From Icerya purchasi (lineage: Eukaryota > Arthropoda > Insecta > Hemiptera > Monophlebidae): DNA of 64,000 nucleotides. The DNA is taken from the NCBI GenBank assembly GCA_039619475.1, contig CM077115.1, positions 511,644,815 through 511,708,814 on the forward strand, read 5' to 3'. The notes beneath the pieces were generated by a model. It saw nothing but the letters and a program-made list of their open reading frames with translations. It ran no database searches and was not told the origin of the DNA. Shown piece by piece: positions 24,086 to 35,444 of the stretch (position 1 is the stretch's first letter; every line of letters begins with the position of its first letter). A program made the position numbers and the translations under genes.

Positions 24086-25509
24086 TCCAGGCTAAATAAA
24101 CAGTTACGTTGATGTTATTACAAATTATTTATTTGACTTACTTTATCGATTATGCAGTTTTGTCTATTTATGGAATCAACAATTTTCTTCTTTAATATTA
24201 ACTTACGCGTCAACTACGTTTTTCTATTATGTTGTTATCGGAATTTTAGCCTACCTCGGATATATAAGGAAATTGCAGAAAAAAAGTTATCACCACAGAT
24301 GATACTCATATTTTTAATCGTTCACGGCAAGAGTTTTCAGTTGTACTTTTTACAACTTGCATATTTCCGCGTTTTTTCCGTTTGCATTAAACACTCTGTT
24401 CGGTTACTGATGACTAAATTATTATGTATATTATTATTTTAATAATTTTTTATTTTAGTCACCTCTGGAATCGGATGCTAGCGCTAATACTGGAGAGAAC
24501 TTTATTTGTTAATGAAAGCAAGTATTAAAACATTTTTTAATGTTTTCTTCTTTCGCCTAAAATAAATAAAAAAAAAAGAAAAGAAAGCGTCGATCATTAA
24601 TTATTATAAAAAAGTTTCCCTTCAGCGGTAAAAATTACAGTTAATTTTAAATTTATTGAATTATAATAAAATTGATCTACCCATATACACATATATATAT
24701 ATATAATGTATATACCTATAGGGTAAATAGTAACAGACGACTATTGTTCGAAAAAAAGAATAGGCTATACTTTTTTTTTAAATTGTATTTCGCTCTTTAG
24801 GAAATCCTATCATTCATCATTGCGCCATTATAACGTTTCAATTAATCGCTCTTTTGAAATGTATATATACGTTTTTTAGGGTACCTCCTGCTCTGATTGC
24901 GCAGTACTATCTTTATCCGCTGAAAATAATCTTATTTTCCGGGCGTTGAGGAGAAATTGTGCCTCAGAATATATGACATCATACAAAGTGACTAAAATGA
25001 TAGAGAGTGGGAGAGGAATAATAGCGTAGGAAAAAAAAAAAAAAGGCCACCATTAAAACAGAACAGTCGAGTTGTTCGCGACTTTACCGTTTTCAGTGTC
25101 AATCACAATTACAAATCATACATATTGCAACCGCAATTTAAGCCAATTGTGTGTTTCTCCAGAGCCCCTTTTCAAGCATCACGTCAAATTATATTCCCGC
25201 TTCATTTGCTATTCTTTTATTCATCATAGCGCTTCTTCCCTTTTTTTCGTTCCTTTATTCGCTTTATAGATTTATCTCTTTCCTTGAACGAACTTTATAT
25301 GCGAGTGAAACTTTGTGTACATGTGTGCATGCACATATGAAAATTGGTCCCCTGAAAAGTAGTCAAAGCTGAACCCTGTATCCTGTCATAAAAGTTCATT
25401 ACTTACTCATCCAAAATTACCGTTTGATATTAGAACTTGAATATTAATAATAAATTGTTCCACATATATATATACACACATATATACTTATATATATATA
25501 TATAAGCAG
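24086..25509. other. No recognised gene
   Basis: AT-rich, with short (AT)n tracts near 24688-24710 and 25463-25503. Short frames at 24152-24442, 25072-25269 and 25151-25372 show no domain; the last two overlap in different frames. Confidence 0.4.
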
Positions 25510-26280
25510 CTCGGCCATTTTGGCCTTGCAAGCGGCCCTGCCCCTTGACTCCTCTTGCTTACATTTCTATCTCTTTCGCTTCTATTTTTTGTATAAAATG
25601 ATCAAAATTTAAGACGTCATCCTTTATCGGCTCATCGACACAAAAAAAAAATAATAACATAATCACATCCTTATTTCCTTTAAATTAAAATATTTTCAAA
25701 TTAATTTTATATAATAAAAAAAAAATACAACCAATAATTTATACTATAAATTTTATTAAACTACACAAACGACTTAACATACTGTAAAAGGGTATAAATC
25801 ACATTAACTTAAATCATTCTTAACAAATTGATAACTAATGGGCGAATGATTAAGAAAGACGTTTTCTATTAACATTTAACTTTCGTTACATAAAATTGGG
25901 ACATTTTTTCGTTACAAAATCTAATGGGGCTAGCCTAAGAATTACGTTGTAATTAATACATATTTATATATATGTATATATATAACTCGGCCATTTTGGC
26001 CTCGCAAGGGGCTGTGCCCCTTGACCCCCCTTGTTTTAATTTTTGTCTTTTTCTCTTCTATACTTTGTATAAAATGATCAAAATTTACAACGTAATTCTT
26101 ACTGGTATCAACACAAAAAAAATAACATAATCAGAAAAATCCTATCCTAACATTTAACTTTCATTATATAAAATTAAAACACTTTTTTATTACATATTTC
26201 GTAACATTTTGCGTTACATAAAATTGGGACCTTTTTTCTAATGGGGGGTAACCTAAGAATTACGTTGTAATTAATATATA
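25510..26280. repeat. Tandem pair of a ~476-bp repeat with hairpins
   Basis: Two direct copies begin with ctcggccattttggcct (25510 and 25986) and share gtataaaatgatcaaaattta, acataaaattgggac and cctaagaattacgttgtaatt, each copy ending in (TA)n. Copy 2 is shorter by an internal deletion. Each start carries a GGCCA-TTT-TGGCC stem, and copy 2 has a perfect 8-bp stem CAAGGGGC-TGT-GCCCCTTG at 26005-26023. A Helitron-like or (TA)n-targeted MITE is possible. I cannot name it. Confidence 0.82.
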
Positions 26281-26563
26281 TATGTATACGTACATATAGA
26301 TTCATATGGATATAAGGAGTGTTATTGTAACTTTACACGATTTTAATGAAACAAGGTTATTAGGAAAGCTGAAAAAATGGCCAAAATCTTAATACCTGAC
26401 TTTAGCCGAAAAAGGATTTTGTTGTTCTCTATCTCTGATTTTTTATGAGGAACAAATTCTCTGGTGCGTGAACATGCAAATAGAATAAACATGAAATTAC
26501 CATCTTCCATTTTTATTTCGATTTTTTTGGTCTTTTTACATTCGTTTTAATCGGTCTCGACCA

Positions 26564-26607
<44 letters not shown>

Positions 26608-27444
26608 TGATTACCCTATGTGGGAACATTCCCTACACCTCCATAAGATAGTTTTTTATATCTGCGCTAAAAAATAAGGTTTTTAAAGTTAATCAAAGAA
26701 ATGTTAAGAAGCGATTAAAAAATTATAATAATTCTTTTATAATTATAACACAAAAACGTAACAGGATTTTCTTCTTATTAACCCCCCACCCCTCCCACCG
26801 CGTAAGAATGATATAATCATTTATATAAACTCGATCTTTCGGACTTCGCAATGGGGGACATTCCCTACACTCTCAAATGATATAGTCTTATCATTCTTAT
26901 AGAAGAGTCGGTTTTGTTATTTCTCGCAAAATGAAATAGCTTATATGCATAATCCAAAAGTTCATAACGATGCGAGCTTTTTTTTTGACTTTCGACACTC
27001 TCTTTCGTTCTATTTCATATTCACAAATTAATTTAAAACTACCCTACATTTTTCCTGCTTTTATTTTTTACTCAATTATGTAATTATATCTGACACAATC
27101 ACAGTGCCGCCCCTAAAGTGATATGCTTTTCTGATTATTCCTGCGATTTTCTCATTCTTCACATAGGCTATCTAACCGCTTTTCTTTCTTCTCGCCAATC
27201 CGTTTGTGTCGATTTGTTATGGATTTCCAGTGTCAGAGTACCTTGATGGACGATGAAATAAACGATTCTTCAACTGGGATGTTGCTTCTTCGTATTTCTT
27301 TTCTTAAAAAATTCTCTATTTACTAATCTCATATCCCCGCGTAAAAAATTCCACCTTAGATTTGAAGTTAGATATATTTGTACTTCGTGTTTTTATCATT
27401 ATTTTTAAGTCTTCTTTCCCAATTCCTCTGGTTCTCTCGTGAGT
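26281..27444. other. No recognised gene; AT microsatellite
   Basis: AT-rich DNA with an (AT)n run at about 26570-26603. At 26610-26640 and 26850-26880 two similar phrases occur (gggaacattccctacacct, gggacattccctacactct), suggesting a weak internal duplication. No coding signal. Confidence 0.4.
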
Positions 27445-27610
27445 ATTGCCGTTTCTATTATAGAGCGTATCCTGCACATGTTGTGTCTTTCCCCTTTCCA
27501 TTCATCATTTCAGTTTTGCCCCTTCATATATTGTCAACATCAGACCGAATTAAAATTTAACTGATGCCATTTTTTCTTTATCTCTGCGTGCAGTTCTCTA
27601 GCTGATCAGC
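27445..27610. repeat. Dispersed repeat R2, copy 2
   Basis: Diverged same-strand homologue of 19505-19660. The shared blocks are listed with copy 1. No convincing reading frame. Confidence 0.5.
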
Positions 27611-29841
27611 CTAAGAGAAAGAAAAAAGAATATAAAACTGTTTCATAAAAACGGTATATGCATTCGATTTGTTGTTGTTCGCCAATGCCTAAGCTTCGAT
27701 CGATTTTCTCGACATGTTGTCCATCCGTAACCTTAACTACAGTCTATTTAAAAATTACTTTTATAATAAAGAGAAATTATAATTCGAATAATGTAATAAT
27801 TGCAGGAAAACTAATTACGTCATACGTGTCGGAGAGCTTATTATAAATTTAAAGTCGAATGGCGGAAAAACATCGTATAATCGTAGAATAAAGATTACTT
27901 ATGTGTCGGTTATATTATTAATGCTCCGTGAAATGTAATGAGTACAAATTTTTCTTCGTATCGACGTTCCATTTTAATGCGCTGCTCGATGTAACTGAGA
28001 TATTACGTAAAGTTGACCATGCGAAAATATCATCGTATCTTTTTATAAATTTTTTGGAGAGATACTTTCGCGTTACACGAAAAAAGAAACACAGTTGAAA
28101 ATTTATGAGCGGAAAATATTGGCATTATACAAAAAAAAAAAAAAAAAACGTAATTTACAATTAAAATCGTGATACGGAAGGGAATTTTTTTGGGATAAGG
28201 AACAACTGCATATCGCTAATACAGAGTACGCTACAAACATAACGCGCATTTCGGAAATGGAAATAACAATTTGCATTTTAGTGACTGATAGTGATATTGG
28301 ATATCGAGCACTGTACCTGAATAAAACAAATCGGGATCCGTATCAGGTAATGTGATGAAACATGTATAACATACATTGACAGTTTTTTAAATCAGATGAA
28401 GTAGAATAATAATCGTTGTTTGGTATCATTACGGACAGGTCATATTCTACAAACGCAAACAATGAGAAAACATTTAGAATAATAGATTCAGATTGATGAG
28501 AGCGAGAAGAACAGCGGGGGGCCTATCTGAAGTTGTGAAGTAGTGTATGCTGTTGAGAAGGGCAAACTCTGCATTAGAAATTAGAAACGAAAGATGTATC
28601 TGTTTTATTTTCCCGTTTGTTGGTAATTTGTAAGTGAATAATTTATGTAACTTTTATTTATTTATTTATGTATTTATGTATTTATGTATTTATTTCTTTT
28701 TTGATAGCCCTAGGCGCATTCTATTTTATTTTAACAAACATATCGAATGAATTTGTTATGCAAAGAGATATAAGCAGAACTATCGTTTAATTTGGTTTCA
28801 AAAAATTTAAAAAGACAGTTTTAATGAGACTGTATTTAAAGCGAAAGTGGCGCAACGTAAAAAATAAGTTAAAAATTTTGAAAAATTTCACGGCACGCTT
28901 ATCGATTGTTTTAATGGAAATTATGAATCATTGTTGAAGAAACAGAAAATAAACAAATCTGCCTTAGTGTTGTCGGTTATCATCCGAGAGAATTGGGTAC
29001 AAATCCAGCTGTACACATTGAAAAGTACAGAAAATAATCGTTGCTAGGCAGTAGATTTTAGAAATAGCCCTTGTTTCATAAAGAAAATCAAATATCAATC
29101 ACCTTTTTAGACATTTTTGAAAAATGTGTTTTAAAAATACATAATTATTACAATTTTTAATTTAACTTTTGTCTTATATTCAGGGATGAAAAATAAAACG
29201 AAATTATAAAATTATACCTTAAATACGGTAATTTAGAGATAGTAAGAAAGGATAGTATTTCTTTATTAGACATTTTACTTCTTTTTTTTATTTTTGTTAG
29301 TAATCCGATCTGAATTCTCTTTGTTCGTGAGTAAGTATTTAAAATATATATATATATTTCTCATTGAATTCTATTTTTAATTAAAATTGCAAAATAAAAA
29401 TTAAAAATAAATAAGAAAGGCAAAAGATCGATGATAATTACATTTAAAATAATATAAGAACGTAACATTAATACTTTTACCGGAAAATAGTATTAAATAT
29501 TAATTATTAAAATTCGTAGGTGTAACATTTATACAAATCTTCTATAGCATAAATGAAGTTTCTCTGTTGAAACAAATTTTTTCACAGGGGCTCTAATTCT
29601 CGGGCTATCCCCCCCGTGGGTCCGTCACTGGTTTCTAGTATGCATATTTTCGCTCTAATTACACCTTTTCTCTTGCATTATTTTCCCCTTTTCATAAAAT
29701 TTTTCCCTATGGCTTTTTGTGATAAATTATTTTCGTATGTGCAATGATAATGCAATGTGTGAGGTTATTAAAACTTAATATGTATCATTATTTTACTTTC
29801 TGCACAAGTAATCGTGTCATATTTAGTATAAAATAAACTTG
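27611..29841. other. No recognised gene; tetranucleotide repeat
   Basis: AT-rich DNA with a (TTTA/TTTG)n tract at about 28655-28692. The sequence ccgtgggtccgtcactgg near 29611-29628 resembles a hAT-type terminus read backwards (CAGTGACGGACCCACGG), but I found no partner end and do not call an element. Confidence 0.35.
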
Positions 29842-30239
29842 CAGTAAAACCCCTCTTAACCGGTGTGCAAAGACGCACTTACGTCTTTTTCTTTTGGTCG
29901 GGGCTAGAATTTAGAAGATGAGTTATGACGCGATAACTCGGTAACTCGACGAAGTACCTATTTCCGTGGTCTAAAATAAAAAATAAAAAATTACAAAACC
30001 AACGAATTTTATCAAAAAAAAAAAACAAAACAAAATTAATGAATTTTATTTAAAAAATAATAATTATAATAATGGGAACGTAACATTATGTTTGTAATAA
30101 GCATAAATTAGGTAAGCATACGAATTTTATTTAAAAAAGAATTAGGTAAAGGTATATAATAACATTATACTTATAATACAAGCAAAAAGTAAATATCTCT
30201 GTTTTTTAAAGAAAATTAAGTCAAACAAAACATTACGAA

Positions 30240-32343
30240 ATTAATTTTTCGAGGATTTCTTTAAAAGATATCTCTCGTCGGCAAACTATACTTATTTCAC
30301 GGTGTGTATTCAACATCGCGAGTGTCTATTAAGACGAACTTGACCGATGTGATTTCGCAAATACGTCTTTAATCTTCTCAACGGCGAGAATGATCTTTCT
30401 GCGATGGCCGTAGTAATTGGGATGGTGCAGAGCATGCATAACAGTATATTTACAAACTGCCAAATGACGTCTTATCGCACAAGTTCAATGCCGTGATAGC
30501 ATTTTTCGGAAGTTGAATACCTTGATCGATAAAATTTGGTGTACCACAGCTGAATAGCTGACTTTAACGACGATTCTGAGTAGTAGGGAAGGTCTTTCGA
30601 GTAAAATCGACATAATTCCAGAAATTGCTTCATTCGATTTTCATCGATTAGAGGAGTCCGGTAGGAAATAGATAAGAAACATTGGAAAGAATAGTTTTAT
30701 GCTTTAAAAAACGTGCATTGAGTTGTTGGATAAACATGTCTACCCAAGGCATATGAATATTGAGACGAAAATATTCTTCTGTATATTCTGCTGAAACGTT
30801 ACTCTTCTCGTAGTTTGCTGAGTAGTTGTGCGAGGAGCTTCGACCATAATATTCAATCTTTGTGCAATATTTTGAGCAGTTTGAAATATTTCTGCAAAAC
30901 ACGATTCAGCATTTTCTCTTTCAGTCATAACTGTTCGTATTGCAATTTTAGCGAAATCAACAGTTTTCGATAAATCAACAGTCTTTTTCTTGTAACTTTT
31001 GAATCGAAGGCAAAGTATAACTAAGCAGCTTTTCGTCACAAAGTAAAGATATTATAAATTATCATCCCATTTTGAGATCTGTTTGAGGGGAACAATAATT
31101 GGATGAAATAACTGAACGACAACTAAAATGACGTAGTGTCGCTCGACCCATCTAGTTGGACATACATAGAGTTCTTTTAAATGTTTCTCGCTATTGGTGA
31201 TGAATTTTTCAAGGTATTCAGTCAAAACTTCTTTACGTTTAGGCGTATCAAAAATCTTTCTCACCACAGCGATGCAGTTACGGATTGAAAAAATTTCAAC
31301 GGCATCCGAAATCGCAGGATTCAGACAATGTGGCATGCAATGGACATAAATCGCGGTCAGATATTCTTCAGATATAATGCCTTGAACGCCATTAAACTTA
31401 TTACCCACGGAGCTGTTCCATTATATCCTTATATTATTAGTATCGATGTTATAGTTGAGCAAACTTGACAGAATCGCATCAGCCATATTTTTACCGGTTT
31501 GCTGCACGATTTCTTTTAAAGGAAAAAAATGTTCGCAAATGAAGTATTTACTATCTACGTGCTTTACATATCGAAAACAAAGCGTGAATTGTTCAGTTGT
31601 TGTAATCGGTAAAAATTTCTGACGCAACTTTTTTGTTTCATTATTTCTTTACATGCATCTATAATTTGATTTTGAATATTCCAACTTATATACGTTGCAT
31701 TTTTACCGTAATTTTTGAAATATTCTTTCAATACGACATCACCAATTCGTGATTTCAATAACGCTCTAAAATTGCCTTCGTTTTCTTTAGGCGGATTTTC
31801 TAAATCAAAATATCCGTAATCTCGATGGTCACGCAATTGGAGGAGTCCCCCTGTCTTCCACATACTATAATGATTCTATCTATAATAACGTCGATTTTCT
31901 TCAGCTTTAATTTTCTTAACCGAATCAACTACCTTTTCAATCGACATCAACTTTCCCGTCATCACATTTTTCAAATTACTCGCTCGTAAACAAGCAGTTT
32001 TATGATAGTCAAGATTTTTGTGAAAATGAAATCTTTCGGGAGCCTTTTATTCTAATTATTAAAAGCAACCTTTACTAAAAAATTAGATTTTTGCGTACCT
32101 GCGTGACCAACTACCGACGTAGAAAATAGTTACACAATTCAAACAGAAACAGCTGTCTTCGATTTTTGAGTACGTCAACCATCGGTATTTCAAAAACCAA
32201 GTGTACCGAGCACGTCGTTCGTGTCTTGGCTTTTGCTTATTTCTGAAAAGAAATATAAAATCTACGGAAGGCTTTCATGCATTTGTCAACGAACTTTTCT
32301 TGATCGGTTAAACTTCGTTTTACAAACAGAGATATATATATAT
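30240..32343 (-). pseudogene. hAT transposase pseudogene (TTF/DUF4371 type), main part
   Basis: Read leftward from 32343: LTDQEKFVDKCMKAFRRFY, a TTF zinc-finger region with WLTYSKIEDSCFCLNC near 32130, and YHKTACLRASNLKNVM near 32000. DUF4371 follows (LRDHRDYGYFD and NFRALLKSRIGDVVLKEYF, 31863 leftward), then the catalytic-core region including MPHCLNPAISDAVEIF and PTRWVERH (31408-31052). Next are TERENAESCFAEIFQTAQNI and RLNIHMPWVDMFIQQLNARF (30990-30690), and the C-terminal dimerisation block ITTAIAERSFSPLRRLKTY near 30360-30420. At least four frame changes and several stops break it. It resembles P52rIPK/ZMYM-like hAT transposases. The N-terminus lies beyond the LTR element. Confidence 0.88.
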
Positions 32344-33612
32344 TGTGACGGATTCGGCCGCCATGACTTTCGATATTTTTCACGCTGTACCGAATTAAAA
32401 AATGATAATGATTACTTCTTTTCCAAATTCCAAATTCCTCATTTCTCCGCATTTTTGACAGTTTCTCAGGCTTCCGATTTCTATTTCTCCGGTTTCTTCG
32501 GGCAGCGTGCAAACTGAGCATTCTCCGACCGTAATGCTAGATCGACAAATTTCGTGGGAATTGCCAATGTGCACGGCGCCAATTTGGCGATCCGTGCATA
32601 TGTGTGTGTTTATTATATGAGGGTGGTTCGTCCGATGTTTGTCCGATCTGGCGTTGTGTGCGTCGGAGATGCGATTCGAGCTACGTCGAGGCGTGAGAAG
32701 TTTTTTCTTAGAACCCGAAAAAACCGACGCAGGGTACCCGCCGTTCCACCGATTTTGAGAATGTTCTAGAAAAATCGGTGGCGTATTCATTTTTATATAT
32801 ATATATTTTTATTATTAGGCAAAATGGCCGTTCAAAAAGATCGTTGTCGAATTCTCTGTGAATTCGAGCGATCAGTTCTCGCTTGCTGCTCGTCGCAGGC
32901 AGATCTCGACTGCTTTGGCCCGTGGGCACTTTCGTTTTTTTTTCATTGCTACGCGCCGTTAAGGCAATTTTTTACTATAATTTGAGTCTTCGCTTCCTCG
33001 TGGTCGCGATTAGATCTCAACTGCTTTGGCCGGGAGGCATTTTCGATTTTTTTTACTGTTTTGGCCGGGAGGCAAAGTTTCGTTTTTCTTTTCATTGCTA
33101 CGCGCCGTTAAGGCAATTTTTTACTTTTTTCACTGCTTTGGCCGCTAGAGGCAAATTATACCGATTCGAATATTCGTTGGTGTATTTCTTTGGTGATCAG
33201 TTTATATATGTTTTTTTTTAATATAATTCGAATTACTCGTCTTACAAAGAATTTTTGTTATTTAGTTGCAAGGACACGTTTTCGTGACATGTCTGCTGCG
33301 GAGACCTTTCTTTTTTCGTTTAGACCTTAGGAAAGCCTAAAGCTCTGCTCGAACGAGCTAACGGTTATGTTACACCTGAAGTAACGTTGGCGCCCGGAAC
33401 TGTTATTTTCGATTATCTTTTTTTTTTTTTTACATTTTCTTTTAATATCATCGAAGAAAGTGGTCAGTTACAAATGTCGCCCAAGAACAGGGAAATGACG
33501 AATTAGTCACAAATGTCACCTAAGAGCAGGGACCAGTGAAGAGAGTTAATTCTTATCAAATGGCGTCCGGAACAGGGACAAAAATTTAAGTTCAAAGAAC
33601 GAATCAGTAACA
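32344..33612 (+). repeat. 5' LTR (1269 bp)
   Basis: It starts TG and ends CA. Compared with the 3' LTR I count about eleven substitutions and two one-base indels, roughly 99% identity, so the insertion is fairly recent. Internally it repeats a module containing ctgctttggccgggaggca and gctacgcgccgttaaggcaat two to three times (about 32915-33155). Its last 230 bp hold four degenerate copies of the primer binding site. The short frames across it are chance openings. Confidence 0.95.
33388..33579 (+). repeat. Ladder of four degenerate PBS copies inside the LTR
   Basis: Sequences resembling the primer binding site occur at 33388-33400 (TGGCGCCCGGAAC), 33475-33493 (TGTCGCCCAAGAACAGGGA), 33514-33533 (TGTCACCTAAGAGCAGGGAC) and 33561-33579 (TGGCGTCCGGAACAGGGAC). 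The genuine site follows at 33615. Three of the four inside copies are preceded by a caaat or tcaaa block, as is the true site. The same ladder is in the right LTR (44479, 44565, 44604, 44651). Spacing is uneven (87, 39, 47, 54 bp). Confidence 0.88.
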
Positions 33613-33614
33613 AA

Positions 33615-33632
33615 TGGCGCCCGAACAGGGAC
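33615..33632 (+). promoter_or_regulatory. Primer binding site, tRNA-Lys type
   Basis: TGGCGCCCGAACAGGGAC is an 18-base exact match to the classical tRNA-Lys(3) primer site used by many retroelements. It begins two bases (AA) after the LTR's terminal CA, the normal position for priming minus-strand DNA. Confidence 0.95.
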
Positions 33633-33976
33633 TCGATAGTATATGGATAGATATGTTACCTGATACGAAAAAGGAAGCAGCGGTTTCATTGGAGAAGGAT
33701 CTGCCAAGTGGAAACAGATAAGATTTTATATTAGTTTAACTCTCTCCTCGGCCTGCTATAGTTTATATACGTTTTATTTTCTCGTGGTTCACTCATTCAA
33801 AATTTTAAAAATCTATTTTTTTATTTTTCTGTTTTTCTCGCGTCAAGAATTATCCAAAATATTTTTTTTAACGAACCGGAGTTTCGAAATTATTTTATTT
33901 TATTTAAATTTTAATATTTAATTTCCAATAGTTAGGCCCGAATTTTCTTATTTAATTTTAATCACCCTGCGTCAAC

Positions 33977-34459
33977 ATGGAGAAGGAGGATTTAGCCAGA
34001 GTGGTGGTGACCAGGGGAAATTATTGTGATATGGATGAAAGTGAAGAGGATATGCCGAATGAGATATCGGATCGTATTTCTGAGGCTAGTTCGGAGGTGA
34101 ATTCAGAAGAAACGTGTCGCGCTCCAGTAAACTCAGAGACACCCGTAACTCAACCATCTCTCAAGGATTTAAGACAGCTCATGCTCGGTCTAAAGGAAAA
34201 TAATAATAAACTTGCGGAGGATAATATAAAAAATTTTAATAATCTCGAGAAAAAATTAGACAAAAAATTTGAAGAAAGCAATGATAACTTAAAAGAAGAA
34301 ATAAATAATAAATTCGAAGAAAATAATAAAAAAAGCGCGGAGGATAATATAAAAAATTTTAATAATTTAAAAGACGAAATAAATAGTAGATTCGAAGAAA
34401 ATAATAAAAACCTTAAAGAAGAAATGAGAGAAAGTAATGAAAAAAATCGTGGAAAGTAA
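33977..34459 (+). pseudogene. Coiled-coil Gag-like ORF, N-terminal part (frameshifted)
   Basis: This 160-codon frame starts MEKEDLARVVVTRGNYCDMD, has an acidic N-terminus (residues 15-60), and from about residue 70 becomes a Lys/Glu/Asn-rich heptad repeat with imperfect ~35-residue duplications around NIKNFNNL and FEENNK. It ends at a stop created by a shift at a seven-A run near 34440, and the same style of repeat resumes at once in another frame (34437-35444). Position just after the primer site suggests gag or a gag N-terminus, and N-terminal coiled coils occur in some insect Gypsy Gag proteins. No capsid motif or zinc knuckle is visible. Function is inferred from position only. Confidence 0.7.
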
Positions 34460-35444
34460 TAATAATCTAAAAGAAGAAATAAATAACAAGCTTGATGAAC
34501 ACAATAAAAATTTCAATAATTTCGAGACAAAAATAAATAATTTCGAAGAAAAATTAAATACAATTAACTCAAATATTAACAAGAAATTGGATCATAACTT
34601 AAAACAAATTAATAATAAACTGGAGGAAAGTAACACAAAGATAAATAATAAATTGGAAGAATTGAATAAACACAATTCCTCATTAATTAATAAATTCGAT
34701 CTTTTAGAAAACGAATTTAATGTTGAACTCGAAAAACCTAAAATCGAAGTCGAAGAAGAACTCAATAAAATACCTAAAGTTAAAATTTATGAAAATAATC
34801 AAGATCTTAAAAATGTTGGAGATGGATCTGCGGTCTCTGGTGAGCCGATGCAAGGTGAGAAAGTAGAGAATGAGTTAGTTGAGCGCATCACCATGCCTAT
34901 GGAGAATGACGAGAAACGAGTGGAAAGTGATGAGGAACAGGGGCTTAATGATAGTAATAGTGATCTTAAAATTACTTGTGATAACAATGTTGATAATAAT
35001 GACGATAATAGTAGGAAAGACAAGGACGTCGAAACCAATAATAATAATACTTGTAGGGTCTTCAATGATGATAATGATAATTTTAATAGTAATGATAATA
35101 GCAATATTAGCGATGAGACCAATATAAATAATCAAGACGATCGCGATGATTCGTTTAAAATAAATTTCACAAGTAACATCAAAGATTCAAAAGTCAGCAA
35201 GAAAATACGTCACAAGAAAAAAGAAGCGAATAAAGCTAAAATTGGAAAAATTAAATACCAAATTGGAAGATCTATAAATAAGAATAATAAACCTAATAAT
35301 AGACGCAAAACTAAGAAGACCAAGTATAAATTTAATCATTTAAAGTCCGGATATATAAAAGATTCTAAAATAAATAATAATTCTCGTCAGTTGGGACGTT
35401 TCTCCCGTTACCATCTCCGGTTGTGGAAGTATCGGCGTAAATAA
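34437..35444 (+). pseudogene. Coiled-coil Gag-like ORF, downstream part with basic tail
   Basis: The first ~110 residues continue the coiled coil of the preceding frame. Residues ~125-250 are Asn/Asp-rich and low in complexity. The last ~85 are strongly basic (for example KKIRHKKKEANKAKIGK), ending GRFSRYHLRLWKYRRK. The initial ATG lies inside the upstream frame and is probably not a natural start. With the upstream part this would be one ~490-codon gene broken by a single one-base change. An N-terminal coiled coil meeting a basic tail could be what remains after loss of the middle (capsid, protease, polymerase) of a longer polyprotein; that is speculation. AT-rich codons contrast with the Jockey ORFs. 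Confidence 0.62.

Noticed and set aside
29600..29640. hAT-like terminus CAGTGACGGACCCACGG on the minus strand
   Set aside because: No matching opposite end or target duplication found by eye.
32395..32790. 131-residue minus-strand frame, duplicated exactly at 43487-43882
   Set aside because: The duplication is explained by the two LTRs; the frame is antisense within an LTR and has no domain.
34799..35135. Antisense Leu/Ile/Ser-rich frames
   Set aside because: They mirror the Asn/Asp-rich coiled-coil ORF on the other strand.
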